A DNA stretch of 64,000 nt from Chaetomium olivaceum (lineage: Eukaryota; Ascomycota; Sordariomycetes; Sordariales; Chaetomiaceae): positions 186,001 through 250,000 of the forward strand of contig JAYWVB010000021.1 of the NCBI GenBank assembly GCA_039881045.1, read 5' to 3'. Every line of letters starts with the position of its first letter. Position 1 is the stretch's first letter. Position numbers and translations under genes: made by a program. The notes under the pieces are model-generated. The model did not search any database, was not told the origin of the DNA, and saw nothing but the letters and a program-made list of their open reading frames with translations. Of this stretch, positions 42,933-54,348 are shown one piece after another.

Positions 42933-44492
42933 CTATGACCGGTCAACGCTCCACTGCTCCGTCACCTGTATACTCTGCTTCTTGCCCCCATGCCGCTGCC
43001 CATGCCCCTGCTGCCCAGACTCAACGTCGCTCACTCCCGTCTTCACCCTCGAGTCCGCCCCGAGAATCTCTTCCTCGCTCCCGTTCCACTCCAGCCCGCC
43101 CACGACCGTCGCCTCATGGAACGGAGCCTCCGCGCTCAGCTTGCCTCCTCCCGACGGGCCCCTCTTGTGCGTCTGCCCCGACGACCCAACCGCCCCCACC
43201 CCGCCTACACGGTCCTTGCTGTCGGTGTCCGAGGCAATGTCGCTCGCGCTGTCGGCGGCGGCGTTCGACTCGGCGCCGCTCCGGTGTGTCCTTCCCGGCA
43301 TGGTGCCGCCTCCAAAAGTGCGCAATCCGTACCCGCGCCGCGAGTGGTCCTCGCCGCTCTGGCCCTGTCCTTTTTGCTTCTGGTACCCGCCCGACCCAAT
43401 GCCTGATCCATAGTTGAGAACCCGGTCAAGCCACTGCTTGTAGAGCGGCCGGCAGATGGGGATGCCGATGCAGACCATGGTGACGGCGATCTCGGCGGCC
43501 GACCAGACGATGAGGCCGACTGTATCGTCTGTTTTTGCGGGTCAGAGTTAGAACATCGTTAAACCTGCAGCGGCAGGGGGGGATGAGGGGCGGTGCTTAC
43601 AGGGATAGTCGGCACTGGAAAGACTGGGGACTTCGATCGTGCGCTTGATACCGCATGCCCCGGCGCTACAGGTGTCGCTGGATTAGAACAAGGACGACAA
43701 CGGTCGGGTACTGGGATAAACATACAACAAGCCCAAGCTCAGACTTATGGCGATGACCATCTTTTCGCGTTGGTTCATCTGTAGCTGCCACAGGAACAGC
43801 CAGGGGAACAATGCGAAAAAGAAATCTGCCAAGACGCAGAGAACTAGAGGTGCATTGCTGTCAGTAATTCGGTATTATGAAAGGAAAGGCCAGAGCATGA
43901 GGGGACCACCTACTGCACAAGGTAAACGAGACAGGGGTCGTGTTGATGTGGCAGTAACCCCCTGGAATGCGCCGGTCGTATAGGTAGGCTGGTGGCGTGC
44001 ATTGCAGCCAGAAGACGAAGCAGACTGAGATGGAAGCCGCCATCAGACTGGCCATCGTAATCCAAATGGCTATTTTGTGCCATGCCTGCGTGACCAGACG
44101 CAGCAAGAAGAGACCCAACGACCACTTTGCCACGGCCATGCCGACGACGGCGAATGTTTGCCCAATAGCTTCAAAGAGAATGGTATTGACGAGGTCCTCC
44201 ACGTCCTTTATGTCGGCGACCCTTTGCCCGAATCCATAATGAGCCGAGACCGTTGTTGCCGTGGTATAACACACTAGCAGGAACTGGAACGGAGAGAAGA
44301 GTCAACAGCTGCCTCTGCGGTGGCTCCCTAGGGCGCGGGCGGACTTACAAACGCAAAGTTGTAGACATGGTCATCGACGCCGTAACTCTGCACCACTTTA
44401 ATGCGGGTGTAGGCGCGGAGGATAACAAAGACGAGGGCCACGACCGTCACAATCCACATGACTGCAACGGCCCAAGGGCCCTGACCTCCCAT
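42933..44492 (-). CDS. Pth11-like seven-transmembrane receptor (fungal rhodopsin-like family), second copy
   Basis: Five exons fit exactly: 44492-44349, 44283-43914, 43843-43726, 43677-43601 and 43528-42933. All introns have GT-AG ends, the phases match, and the product is 434 residues. Seven hydrophobic segments are visible, from VMWIVTVVALVFVILRAYTR through VVGMAVAKWSLGLFLLRLV, IAIWITMASLMAASISVCFV, ILCVLADFFFALFPWLFLWQ to VGLIVWSAAEIAVTMVCIGI. Conserved family points include the R-Y and GVDD-like start of loop 1 (YGVDDHVYN) and WLQCTPP. The tail of about 170 residues is rich in Gly, Ser and Asp and should be cytosolic. Ligand and signalling partner are unknown. Confidence 0.88.
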
Positions 44493-46605
44493 AGTCCTTG
44501 GCGGCTGTTGTTGGCGACGGGAACTGGCGACGGCAACTGGCGACGGGAACTAGAACGGGAACTAACGGCGGGTGTTGAAACGAGCGAGTGCCAATGTTCC
44601 GAGGTGGGCTGCCGAGTTAAAAGGAACGCAGTCTTGAAAAGGAGGAGGTTGCTTAGCCTGGAGTCCATGCTCCTTATACCCCAAGCTAACCTACCTATCC
44701 GATAAACTCGAAGAGAAGTATCCCAGTACTCCAAGCTACCATTTTCGTCGAGCGATATGCGCCCCTAACTCAAAGTCGAAGGAAGAAGCACAAGCCGCGG
44801 CTCTGCAACTGACTTCCAGCTATGATCAGCTGCATCCTTTAATCGGAAACCGAGACACAGGCGGCGCCTCATCCAGGTTGCCGGGCCCTCGTCAAGCTCA
44901 ACTCAAAGTGACACACGCGCCTCCAGTCCAGGGGCTTGGGAATTTTGGGGAAACGCGCCATTCAACTTCCATGGAGCCCTCCAGCCACAAAAAGCAAAAT
45001 GATGGTGGCGATCCAGTGATGAAGAGAGACGCGCTGCTTTCCCAATGCTGGCATTTGCCGCCACACCCCATGTTGAAGCGGGTCCAGAACCCCAGAAACT
45101 CCAGTCCAGCGCCGGCATAGCTTCCGGAAACCGTTGCCGGCTCCGCCGTTGGACTAGACCGGCATGGTTGATTCGGCAAACAGGGGTAACTTGCCGGATA
45201 TGCAGCTAACCGGACGGCCTCAGGATAGTGCGACATGGGGTTGTGTGAAGGCATCCAGTCAATTGATTGCACAACTGTTGTCAGGCTCCATTTTTGGAAG
45301 GTCTTGGTGTCGAGTTTGTGGACCCATCGCAGAAATTCGAGGACCCAGCGTGTCGAGATTTTCGAAAAGCAAGATCAAGTAAGCCTGGGCGTAGGAGGAT
45401 GTCGTCCACCATGCGGCGCTGGAGTCGGGCTGGATGGACATGGACAGGACGTGTCGGATCGGTGGCGGCCATGTTTTACTTTTCACTCCTGAGGAGAGGA
45501 GACACATAAGTTGTGAACTTCCAGGTTTGGTTTTTCGCGCGTATCTCGGAAGGGGAAACCCTCAAGCAAGATAAGAAAAGAAAAGGCCAATGAAAAACAG
45601 AAGATGGGGAAAAGGGCCAAATCGAAGACCAGGCAACGATGCCGCCATTGGCAGGCCACGACCCCGCCCCCGCTCCTTCCAGCGTCGGAGCGACGTTAAA
45701 CCACGATAGTTCCTGTTTGTTGTAACACTGCGACTCGGTTGCAGGAAGTTCCGGTGGGGCACTTTTCGGGAATAGTTCCGCGGTCTCCTTGGAGGTTGTG
45801 CCACTTTGAAAAGAACTCAGCAGCTGCTGGAGGAAACGTGGCGAGCTGCGTGTTTAATGAACCCCAGCGGTATCTGGTAGCTTCTTACTGGCTATTGCTG
45901 GCCTCAGGTGGCCTTTGAACACGGGTGTGCTCTCCCGTCCCGTTCCCTCCCAAACTTGCACTCACAGTGGTCGGGCGTGTGAACCTGGCATTCCATTGCA
46001 TTGCATAGGTACCTCAGGTTATTTGTCTGCCAGTGCTGGCAACCTGGAAGAGGTCGAGTTTGGTCTCTTTGGCTTCGCTAAGGAAAAGAATAACCGGCCC
46101 GGCTAAAAATAACAGAATACTCTCTCGCTTTTCCTCCTCTTTTCTTTCTTTTCTGCAAGTTTCGACTTATTAACTCACTTGACGGGCGCGGCAATGGGTG
46201 TTGAGCTGGTGTCAGGCCAAGTCACCTCTTCGCTCCACTTCATGATTACAGTGCTGACAGCCTGACCCCCAAACTGGTGGTTGTGCTTTTCAATCCAGCC
46301 AAGCCCCTCGTCGCGGGAGCATTACACCATTGCAACTCGAGGGGCGACTCGGAACGTGCCCTGTGCCCCTCGTACAACCCGACCTGTTGCAACAGAGCTG
46401 CATCAGCCGTGATCGGCAGCCAGAGAACGACGAAACCTTCCGTACCTCCCAAAGTCCACTCCACCCTTCCCCCCCCCCGCGCCCCTGCTCTGCCATGGAA
46501 ATATCCGTCGCTCCATCAGTCGGCACGCGCCAGGAACACCCTCAGTGCTCGTTCGATATCATATGACAACCACACCGTTGTCAAATCCCAGGGACCCCAG
46601 CCAGC
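44493..46605. other. Intergenic region, about 2.1 kb
   Basis: No gene is supported on either strand. The first part is the promoter side of the receptor. The last 300 bases before 46606 are C-rich and include pyrimidine tracts. Confidence 0.5.
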
Positions 46606-47353
46606 ATGGCTGCTCCAAGGCCACAACCACGACCACAACCACCACTAATACCGCAACTAAGCTTGAGATCGGAGGAGGGATGTTTTGCTACCAGCCTCGA
46701 CAGAAAATATTACCGTCGCGGTAACGCCTTCATCAAGCGCTGTCTTCGTCCCCGCGAGTTTCTGCACGGCCCCCAAGGGATCCACATCCCCCGGTTACGG
46801 AAGGAGTCGATCAAGAACGAGGCCGACACGCTACGTTTTATAAGCCGGCACACCGAGATCCCTGTACCCCTCCTATTCTGCGACTTCGAGGACGACGATG
46901 CGTATTACCTCATCACCGAGTATATCGAGGGCGTCAGCATGGCCGACCTTCCGGAACACCAGAAAGACGTGGTCGTCGTCGAGCTGAGAAACCACCTCGC
47001 CCGGCTCAAGACGCTCAAGTCGAACCGCATGGGCGGGCCAACTGGGATTGTGATACCGCCCTACCGGGTACTGTGCGAGACAGAGAGGGACACTGGAGCC
47101 AACTCCGCCCTCTGATCATGCCGAGTACGTGTTTTGCCACAACGACTGCTCACAGCACAACATTATCGTCAATCCGACCACGCTCAAGATTGCGGCCATC
47201 GTCGACTGGGAATACGCCGGCTTCTACCCGGAATACTTTGAGTTCCCTTTCTACTTGCGAACGGGGCCGTCAGTGGCGCTAGGTGAGGAGGAGGATAATA
47301 CGTATGCGATGCTGCAGTTTCTCAACTCGCAGTTGTTGTCGTGGGAGGTATGA
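46606..47353 (+). CDS. APH-family phosphotransferase-like protein, frame broken near the catalytic loop
   Basis: The frame from 46606 gives ESIKNEADTLRFISRHTEIP, DFEDDDAYYLITEYIEG (hinge) and LKTLKSNRMGGPTGIVIPP. It then ends early, while the next frame picks up at YVFCHNDCSQHNIIV (47129), the Brenner catalytic loop, and IVDWEYAGFYPEYFE, the metal-binding segment. A double single-base slip at about 47094-47112 would join the three frames through the middle sequence HWSQLRP. A 58-nt GT-AG intron (CGG/gtactg to ccgag/TAC) would also restore the frame but has a rare GAG acceptor. The enzyme type is the kinase-like phosphotransferase family; the substrate is unknown. Length, about 240 residues, is on the short side. 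Confidence 0.65.
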
Positions 47354-48928
47354 ACGCTCAGCGATAACCCAGCTGCGCCGTCTCGATCGTCACTGACGCG
47401 TTGCACACTCTCCAGGACCAGGCGCAGCACACTCCAGTCTCAGCACCGTATCAGTGAAATCCACCGAACCACCCCATCCTCCCACGTGCCGGCCAAATCT
47501 CGCAATCACGTAACAGGGTAGTTATTCAACGGCTTTGGGGAAAGATTTTACGCTGAGCCAGGTTATGCAGTCTCTCAGAAGGTTTTTGATAATGAAATCT
47601 ACGTTGACCCACCTGTCCGTGACAGCACAAATCACAAATCCCGTCGTTTGCAATTTTACCATTCAGCACCCACCATGCAACAAACCCGTGTCATGCAACA
47701 TACGGGGACCCTCTCGCGGAACCAGGGGTTGACGCCCCGAGCCGACAGGATTCATTAGTTTCTTGGCAGCTTGCTGTTTCTTGGGAACTTCCATGGTTGG
47801 AGCCATCCCCAGACATCCAACACCCGAATTTCCTCCATCAGTCCTCTTGCATGCCGAGATCGTTGATGCCGAGCAAAGTCTCAGCCACCGCCAGACCCGT
47901 GACTGGATGCCTTTTCCGGAAATGTCTAGCCCCCCGGCAAGGCTCACCTCCTCTTATTTCCTAATTTGCGCGAAACCTCCCCCCTCATCAGCCCCTTCGT
48001 GATCAAGCGAGACATGATGAGTTGTGTGTGGGTTCACACCGCAAACTGGCTACCAATTTGGACCCTGAAAATCCTTCCACCGTTACCCCCCCAGACATGG
48101 GTTTATGCGTGATTACCCCGTTTGAGAACAGAACGAAGTGATCTGCGGGGCAAGAGCCGACTCCGCGATGGATAGCCCAATGGGTCTCCGGCCTTGTGGT
48201 ACTGCCGTTGATGAACACGGCAATAGCGCCGCTAGCTCGGGCGGTCATTGCTGCTTGCCACATCACGGCCGTCTTCCGCCGCTCCGCGGGCCGGGGGAGA
48301 GAAGGACACGTCCCGAGACACCAACCAGCGGAGCGGGTAACGGCGGGGTCAGCCTAAGCTAAGCCAAACTCTCTCCCTCGGCTCACATCCTCTCTGGGTG
48401 CCGCACTGCCGCATTGCTTTTCCTGCCAACTTGTGTTCTGGGCCCGGGCGGCTCTTAGAAGTGGCGTTAAGACGCCTTCTTCCCCTTCTCCACCAACAGA
48501 AATGACCACAGGGGCGACGAGCGCGGAAAAGGCAAATATCAATCCACTTCTCCTGCTCCCGCTCACCAGGAGAAGCTGATATTGCTCCTGTCGATTCTCA
48601 TCAGCATGAACTTCGATAAGCATCAACACGGGGACGATGGTGAGAGCCTGGACGCCTCCCTGGTGGCGAAATGGGTTAGCTAGGTGGACATGTTGGAACG
48701 ATCTCGTCCCCAAACTGCAACGGCTGCATTAGCGCATCCCTGGCTGGACCCAACTTCGAAGGGAGGATAGACGTCTTAGTGCGAGGGGGTTTCTTGGTCG
48801 AGGAGTTGTGAAGACATTAAACACAACGGCACTCCCCCGGTGAAAGGTTTCTCGTGGCGCCCAGGGGCTCTCTATCTGGCTTGCTTTGTGCCCGCCACTT
48901 GACTCTCCCCTTTTTTGCCTTGGACAAC
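47354..48928. other. Intergenic region, about 1.6 kb
   Basis: Nothing beyond chance open frames was seen. The 200 bases before 48929 are probably promoter and leader of the P450. Confidence 0.5.
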
Positions 48929-50703
48929 ATGCCGTCCCCCATTGAGGAATCGCTCCTGCTCCGGCAGGGGCTGGTGATGGTGCAAGCCGCCCCCAATGTT
49001 TCGTGGCTCTCCGCGGCCCTTGTCCTTCCGCTCACGCTCGTCGCGTGGTACACCATCTCGTGGGCTTCGTCGCCTCTCCGAAAATACCCCGGGCCATTTC
49101 TTGCAGGTATGGCTTGCTCTGCCTTCATCCATGCCGTCACCATGCTGACCCGGTCCCCAAACCAGGGTTTACCAATTTCTGGCGCCTCGCCCAGGTGTAT
49201 TCCGGCAACTATCAGGACAGGATCAAGAAGCTCCATGAGAAACATGGCCCCATTGTCCGTATTGGACCTAACTTGCTCGACCTCGACTATCCCGAACTCA
49301 TCAAGACCATCTACAGCACGGATGGCAAATGGCTCAAGGTAGAAACGCCAACTTATCAGACCGAGGCGCTCGCTAACCAGTCTTGACGTAACAGACCAGG
49401 TACTACGAGAACAACTCGGCCATGGTCAATGGCAAGCAGACCTTCCACATCTTCAGCACACTTGACCAAGCCGAGCATGCCCGCATGAAGCGTCCTGTCT
49501 CCAAGTATTTCTCCCTCAGCCATGTACTCGCCCTCGAGGGGCACATGGACACGGTCATCACCGACCTGCTGAAGCACATCGATACCCGCTTCGTCGAGAC
49601 CAAGAAACCGTGCGACCTTGGCGAATGGATCGCCTTTTGTAAGCTCTCTCCGCATCACCCACTCTCCCAACCCGCCATCCCACACCCCACACCCCACAAC
49701 CCCCTGACACCAGTGAATAGACGCCTGGGACATGATCAGCTCGGCCACCTTCTCCCGGCGCTTCGGCTACATGGACGCCGGGCACGACTTCGACAAGACG
49801 CTGGCCATCGCAGACAAGGCAGTCGACTACTTCAGCATGGTGGGCCAGATCCCGTGGGCCGACTACCTCCTCGACAAGAACCCGATCATGCGCATCGGCC
49901 CGCCCAACCTCAGCAACGTGACGCGCATCTCGCTCGAATCGCTCATCACGCGCATGCAGGGCAAGGACGCCAACTTCGACCCTTCGACGCCCGACTACCT
50001 GCACCACTTCATCGAGTCCAAGGCGGCCCACCCGGACCTCGTCGACGACGGCGTCATCATGGGCTACCTGCTCGTCAACATGCTCGCGGGCGCCGACACC
50101 ACGGCCATCACCATCCGCGCCATCTTCTACTTCTGCCTCAAGAACCCCGCCGCCCTGCGCCGCCTCGCCGCCGAGGTCCGCGCCGCCGGCTTCGCCAAGG
50201 ACCAGCCCCTGCCCTACGCCGCCGCCCGCCAGATGCCCTACCTCGAGGCCGTCGTCCGCGAGGCCATGCGCCTGCACCCGGCCGTGTCCATGCCGCTGGA
50301 GCGCTATGTGCCGAGCGGGGGTTTGGCGTTGCCTGATGGGAGCTATGTGCCCGCGGGCGCGGCGGTGGGGATGAATGCGTATATTCTGGGTCGGAATCGT
50401 GGGGTGTGGGGAGAGGATGCCGAGGAGTTCCGGCCGGAGCGGTGGTTGCGGCGGGAGGGGGAGACGGATGAGGCGCTGAAGGTGCGGTTGCAGAAGATGA
50501 ATGCGGCGGACTTGTCGTTTGGTGGGGGGTCGCGGATCTGCACGGGCAGGAATCTGGCGCTGGTCGAGGTGTACAAGGTTGTGGCGACGCTGGTGAACCG
50601 ATATGAGATTGAGTTGGAAAACCCGAGCAGGGAGTGGGAGGTGTTGTGCAGGTGGTTTCTCAGGCAGAAGGGACTGGTCACGAAGATGAGTTTGAGGGCT
50701 TGA
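48929..50703 (+). CDS. Cytochrome P450, pisatin-demethylase-like
   Basis: Four exons, 48929-49106, 49166-49338, 49395-49638 and 49721-50703, give 525 residues with consistent phases. An N-terminal membrane anchor (VSWLSAALVLPLTLVAWYTI) is followed by a proline-rich hinge (KYPGP). The I-helix has AGADTTA, the ExxR motif is in YLEAVVREAMRLHP, the PERW motif appears in FRPERW, and the heme-binding loop is FGGGSRICTGRNLA with its Cys ligand. A DYxR-like LERYVPSGG precedes the PERW. Such enzymes hydroxylate or demethylate aromatic compounds and phytoalexins; the actual substrate is unknown. Synonymous positions turn from C to G near 50285. Confidence 0.92.
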
Positions 50704-51116
50704 AGGGTGGGATGGAGTTGATTGTGTGGTTGTGTGTAGTAATGTAGGGGGCGGCGGGTACATGTACGGAATGTGTAGAGGAGATGTAGTTCAGATTGGT
50801 AACACAAGTTCGGTGGGGATAATTGAGAGGCTGAAGTTAATGGTGTGGAACACAAGGTCGGATTATGCTGTTGTTTTACCCTAGTTCGTAAAGTTGCGCT
50901 CACCAACCCCACCTGCAGTCACCCTACACCACCCCTAGCCACCTTGCTCGGGCACTACTTAGGCACTACTCAGGAATTAATTAGGAAATAATCGGAGTTT
51001 AAAAATGGGGTGTGCCTCTCTATTAGGCGCCTGCATTTCAGGCAGCCCTCTTGGCCAACAAAACCCCGCCTCACAAACACCATCTTGCATCAAAAAAGCT
51101 ACATCACCAATCCACC
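50704..51116. other. Short intergenic region
   Basis: About 400 bases, holding the P450 3' region and the HET gene leader. No gene is supported. Confidence 0.5.
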
Positions 51117-54062
51117 ATGTTCCTCGTCCTGGTCTGGCAGGGCCTGTTTCTGGTACTTGCTTCTGGTGTGGTTGTTGGTGTACTCACGGCACTCCTTTTT
51201 GCAACAAGCCGAAATCTTGAAGTAAACACAGAGCCTGCTCCTCCCGCGCCCAGGCTTCGCGAGCTCATCGAAGCCATCCTCCTGTTTTATATCCAGAACT
51301 CAACAATCAGTTTCTCTGGCTTTTTCTTCACACAACTTGGATTTCCTCCAGAAACAGCGGCTTGGATTTTCCCATCCATCTACTTTTTAGCGTCGGCAGT
51401 GGCTTGGCATATAGGCTACCTTCCCTCGGCCCAGTCTCCATTCTTTGTTGTAATGTACGCGCATACACACGCTCTACTCTATACTAACAAGCAAGGATCG
51501 ACCGAGGACTTGCAGCCAAAACTGCCACGTACAATTGGCAATCAATACCAATATAAACAATTGAGCAGCAAAAGATCGATCCGGGTGGTGACTCTCAATC
51601 CAGCCAGCAGCCTCGATGCACCATTGGAGTGCACACTCTCTGAAGCGTCACTTGACAACCCTCCGGACTACCTGGCTCTGTCCTACGCCTGGGATTCCTT
51701 CGAGGGAACAGCTTCCGTGGTCTGTGACGGATCGCGTTTGGAAGTCACCAAAAACTGTGCCCGGGCCTTGCAGAGAATCCGGAAACAAACGGAGACACGC
51801 ATCTTGTGGGTGGATGCTATCTGTATCGACCAAGGAACTACTACTGCGGCCCTAGCGGAGCGGACACAACAGATTCTGATCATGGGGGAGGTCTATAAAG
51901 CACAGTTTGTCGTTGTCTGGGTTGGAAGTCATGATCGCTACAGCAAATCCGTCTGCCAGTTTCTCGAATCAGTTGGCTCCTCTCTGCTCAGTGGGAAAAC
52001 GGCCGAGCGCGTCGCGCTGAGACAGGCGGGCACGTGGGTCGTGTTTCTAGACAAGTGGGGAGCATTCTTCCGGAGATCCTGGTTCACCAGGATGTGGCCA
52101 ATCCAGGAGGTGACACTGCCCGATCCGAGGAAAGTCGCACTTGTCTGTGGCGACTCAGTCCTGCCTTTCTCCGCCATCAGGACCTGCTGGCAGGTGCTTA
52201 ACAGGTTGTCATTGCTCCCAACCTCGGTCGACCTCGACCAATCGGTGGCACTGCAGTTCTACCTCTCGGATGCCCTGGCTTTGAAGCGAGGATACCCGGG
52301 TGTTTTTCGGCACGGCAAGCCTATGATCACTGATCTTTCCCAACTTTCTTTGCGTAGTATCATAAAAGCTACACGCTTCAAGTCCTGCGCTGTAGCAAAG
52401 GACAAGTTCTTTGCTCTCTTGAGCATCTTCGACGAGCTCGAGATTCCGCACACAATCGATGCCTCCCGATATGCCGAACTGACAGAAGTTGAGGTATTCA
52501 CAGCCGTCCTCGAATCTTGTGTTGCTCTCGACAGTAACCTGGACGCCGTCAGTATGGCCCAGTCCGCAAATGGGTACGCCAACCACGACGAATTCTGGAG
52601 AACGCCGCAAGAGACCTACGAGACGTGGTCAAACATTCTATCCCAAGCGTTCCGTCGAGTTCGACGTCTTGTTGCTGCCCATGGTGCCGTTGGGAGCGCT
52701 CCAGCATGGAGGAAACAACTTCCATCTTGGGTACCGGATCTAACGCAGTGGATACCGAGTCGGAAAAGTGGCGGGGACGACATTGTCTTCATTCGATCCT
52801 ACGCTTCTGTCTCCTTGTGGGCTCGTCTTCGAGGGAGAGATCGGCGGTCCGCGACGCCTCAGGCCCCCAAAACACTCGCCAACGCCAAGTTGCCCATCCA
52901 CATCTCAGGAGACGGCCGTTCAATTCTGCAGGTTCGCGCCAAAGTTGTCGGCCTTGTGCGATCTACGGGCTCCGTTGACTCGCTCGATCTGTTCTGGCAG
53001 TGGATAGCCATGGTTCTCAACTTCTATCTGCGCAAGAGGCCTGACCCCCTCAATAACCCGGCCCCCTTTTTCCAGTCCGTCCCAGACGCTTGTGTCGTAG
53101 CCGTGATCGAAACAGTACGAAACTACATCAACGTCTCTCTCAGCAGAGTCACCATGTCTTTCCAGAGCATGTGGCGCACCACCAACTTCAAGCCGCTGTT
53201 GAGTTTCTACTCCACCGCGGCTTGGGCGGCATGGCTTCTTCGGTCTCCGATTAAGAGGGTGATTTGCTCGTCTTTCCCATCGGGGTCCGCATGTCCCAGT
53301 GACAGCCCCGCCTCCACCAGCCGCCTTGCATGGATCATCACCGGCGGTATGTTTGTTTTTGACGTTGTTTTGCCTCTCCTTTTTTTACTATTCGAGGAAC
53401 GGCAACCAGTCACCAAAGCGCTCAGTTTTGTCTGTCGCGCTCTCTGGGAAATGACACGCGCCGCCCTCGTCTTTTCGCTGTGCTTGTCGATCTGGGACTT
53501 TCGGGCACCGATCATTTCTGCGTATTGCCAAGTCCAATACGATGAGCTGCCCCCCTTCTTTGCCTTTTATGGCACTCTGGGGCTTATCAGACATCCGACA
53601 ACCATGGTCATCGTGGCAATCGAGGACGCGGTGCTCCTTTTTTGCTCCCAAGTCGCCATTGCGGTCCTCGAGGCGTTGATCGTCATTGTTGGGTTTCAAT
53701 CTTTGTGGTTTGGGCCGACTGGTGTTCTCTTCCAAAGTGTCGTCATCTTCACGCTGATGCATGGATTTCGTTGCGGGCATGGCACGGCGGTGCAGATTCT
53801 GGGGAGTGACATGTTTGTTCCGTGGGAGGAGTCGACTTCGGGGAAGACGCTGTTTTGTACGCAATCTGGTATTACGGGGAACACGAGTGGGCCGGTTGAG
53901 CTCTTTGACCTGGTTGTTTTGGTTGAGGGTGTGGGTTCTCCGATGATTATGAGAGGGCGTGGAGATGAATTGGAAGTTGTGGGTGAGGCGTATGTAGGGA
54001 ATATGGAGAGGGAATCGTTGGAGAGGTTGCCGGGGGAGTGGGAGACTGTTTGCATCAGTTGA
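51117..54062 (+). CDS. HET-domain protein with several transmembrane segments
   Basis: A single-exon frame gives 981 residues from ATG 51117; the open frame extends to 51051 but has no upstream ATG. The first helix is VWQGLFLVLASGVVVGVLTALL, the second IFPSIYFLASAVAWHIGYL. The HET domain spans roughly residues 180-350, with YLALSYAWDS, ILWVDAICIDQ and an ERTQQILIMGEVYKAQFVVV block. A C-terminal part has about four to six helices (for example ITGGMFVFDVVLPLLFLLFE and VAIAVLEALIVIVGFQSLWF). HET proteins trigger cell death on strain incompatibility. A membrane-embedded version with helices at both ends is less usual and suggests action at a membrane. No intron was needed. The frame is clean, so the gene looks intact. 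Confidence 0.88.
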   Translation: MFLVLVWQGLFLVLASGVVVGVLTALLFATSRNLEVNTEPAPPAPRLRELIEAILLFYIQNSTISFSGFFFTQLGFPPETAAWIFPSIYFLASAVAWHIGYLPSAQSPFFVVMYAHTHALLYTNKQGSTEDLQPKLPRTIGNQYQYKQLSSKRSIRVVTLNPASSLDAPLECTLSEASLDNPPDYLALSYAWDSFEGTASVVCDGSRLEVTKNCARALQRIRKQTETRILWVDAICIDQGTTTAALAERTQQILIMGEVYKAQFVVVWVGSHDRYSKSVCQFLESVGSSLLSGKTAERVALRQAGTWVVFLDKWGAFFRRSWFTRMWPIQEVTLPDPRKVALVCGDSVLPFSAIRTCWQVLNRLSLLPTSVDLDQSVALQFYLSDALALKRGYPGVFRHGKPMITDLSQLSLRSIIKATRFKSCAVAKDKFFALLSIFDELEIPHTIDASRYAELTEVEVFTAVLESCVALDSNLDAVSMAQSANGYANHDEFWRTPQETYETWSNILSQAFRRVRRLVAAHGAVGSAPAWRKQLPSWVPDLTQWIPSRKSGGDDIVFIRSYASVSLWARLRGRDRRSATPQAPKTLANAKLPIHISGDGRSILQVRAKVVGLVRSTGSVDSLDLFWQWIAMVLNFYLRKRPDPLNNPAPFFQSVPDACVVAVIETVRNYINVSLSRVTMSFQSMWRTTNFKPLLSFYSTAAWAAWLLRSPIKRVICSSFPSGSACPSDSPASTSRLAWIITGGMFVFDVVLPLLFLLFEERQPVTKALSFVCRALWEMTRAALVFSLCLSIWDFRAPIISAYCQVQYDELPPFFAFYGTLGLIRHPTTMVIVAIEDAVLLFCSQVAIAVLEALIVIVGFQSLWFGPTGVLFQSVVIFTLMHGFRCGHGTAVQILGSDMFVPWEESTSGKTLFCTQSGITGNTSGPVELFDLVVLVEGVGSPMIMRGRGDELEVVGEAYVGNMERESLERLPGEWETVCIS

Positions 54063-54348
54063 TATGGAAATGGCTGAGGGCAACTTTAGGGTACAACATA
54101 GGTCTGTTGTGCAACATGAGCGTGACCGAAATTTGGAAGTTGGGAATTGGAGTCATTTGAATTAATGCCATTGGCACCGAGGGTTTGCGGATTCCATTAC
54201 CCTAAGGACGACCGCTCGTTCTTTCCCTCTAGTAATTCTATGGAGGTCCACATAATGGTTCGCTTCAAATCTTGCTTCTCCATCCCAAACAAAACAAAAC
54301 CCAACTTTCATTTAGTTCCAACAACTACCCCCCCCTTCAAGCTCCGAC
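54063..54348. other. Short intergenic region between convergent genes
   Basis: The 3' regions of the HET gene (plus) and of the pectate lyase (minus) lie here. Nothing else was noticed. Confidence 0.5.

Noticed and set aside
49558..50763. Minus-strand frame of 401 residues opposite the P450
   Set aside because: It is an antisense shadow; the P450 motifs and phase-consistent introns identify the plus strand as coding.
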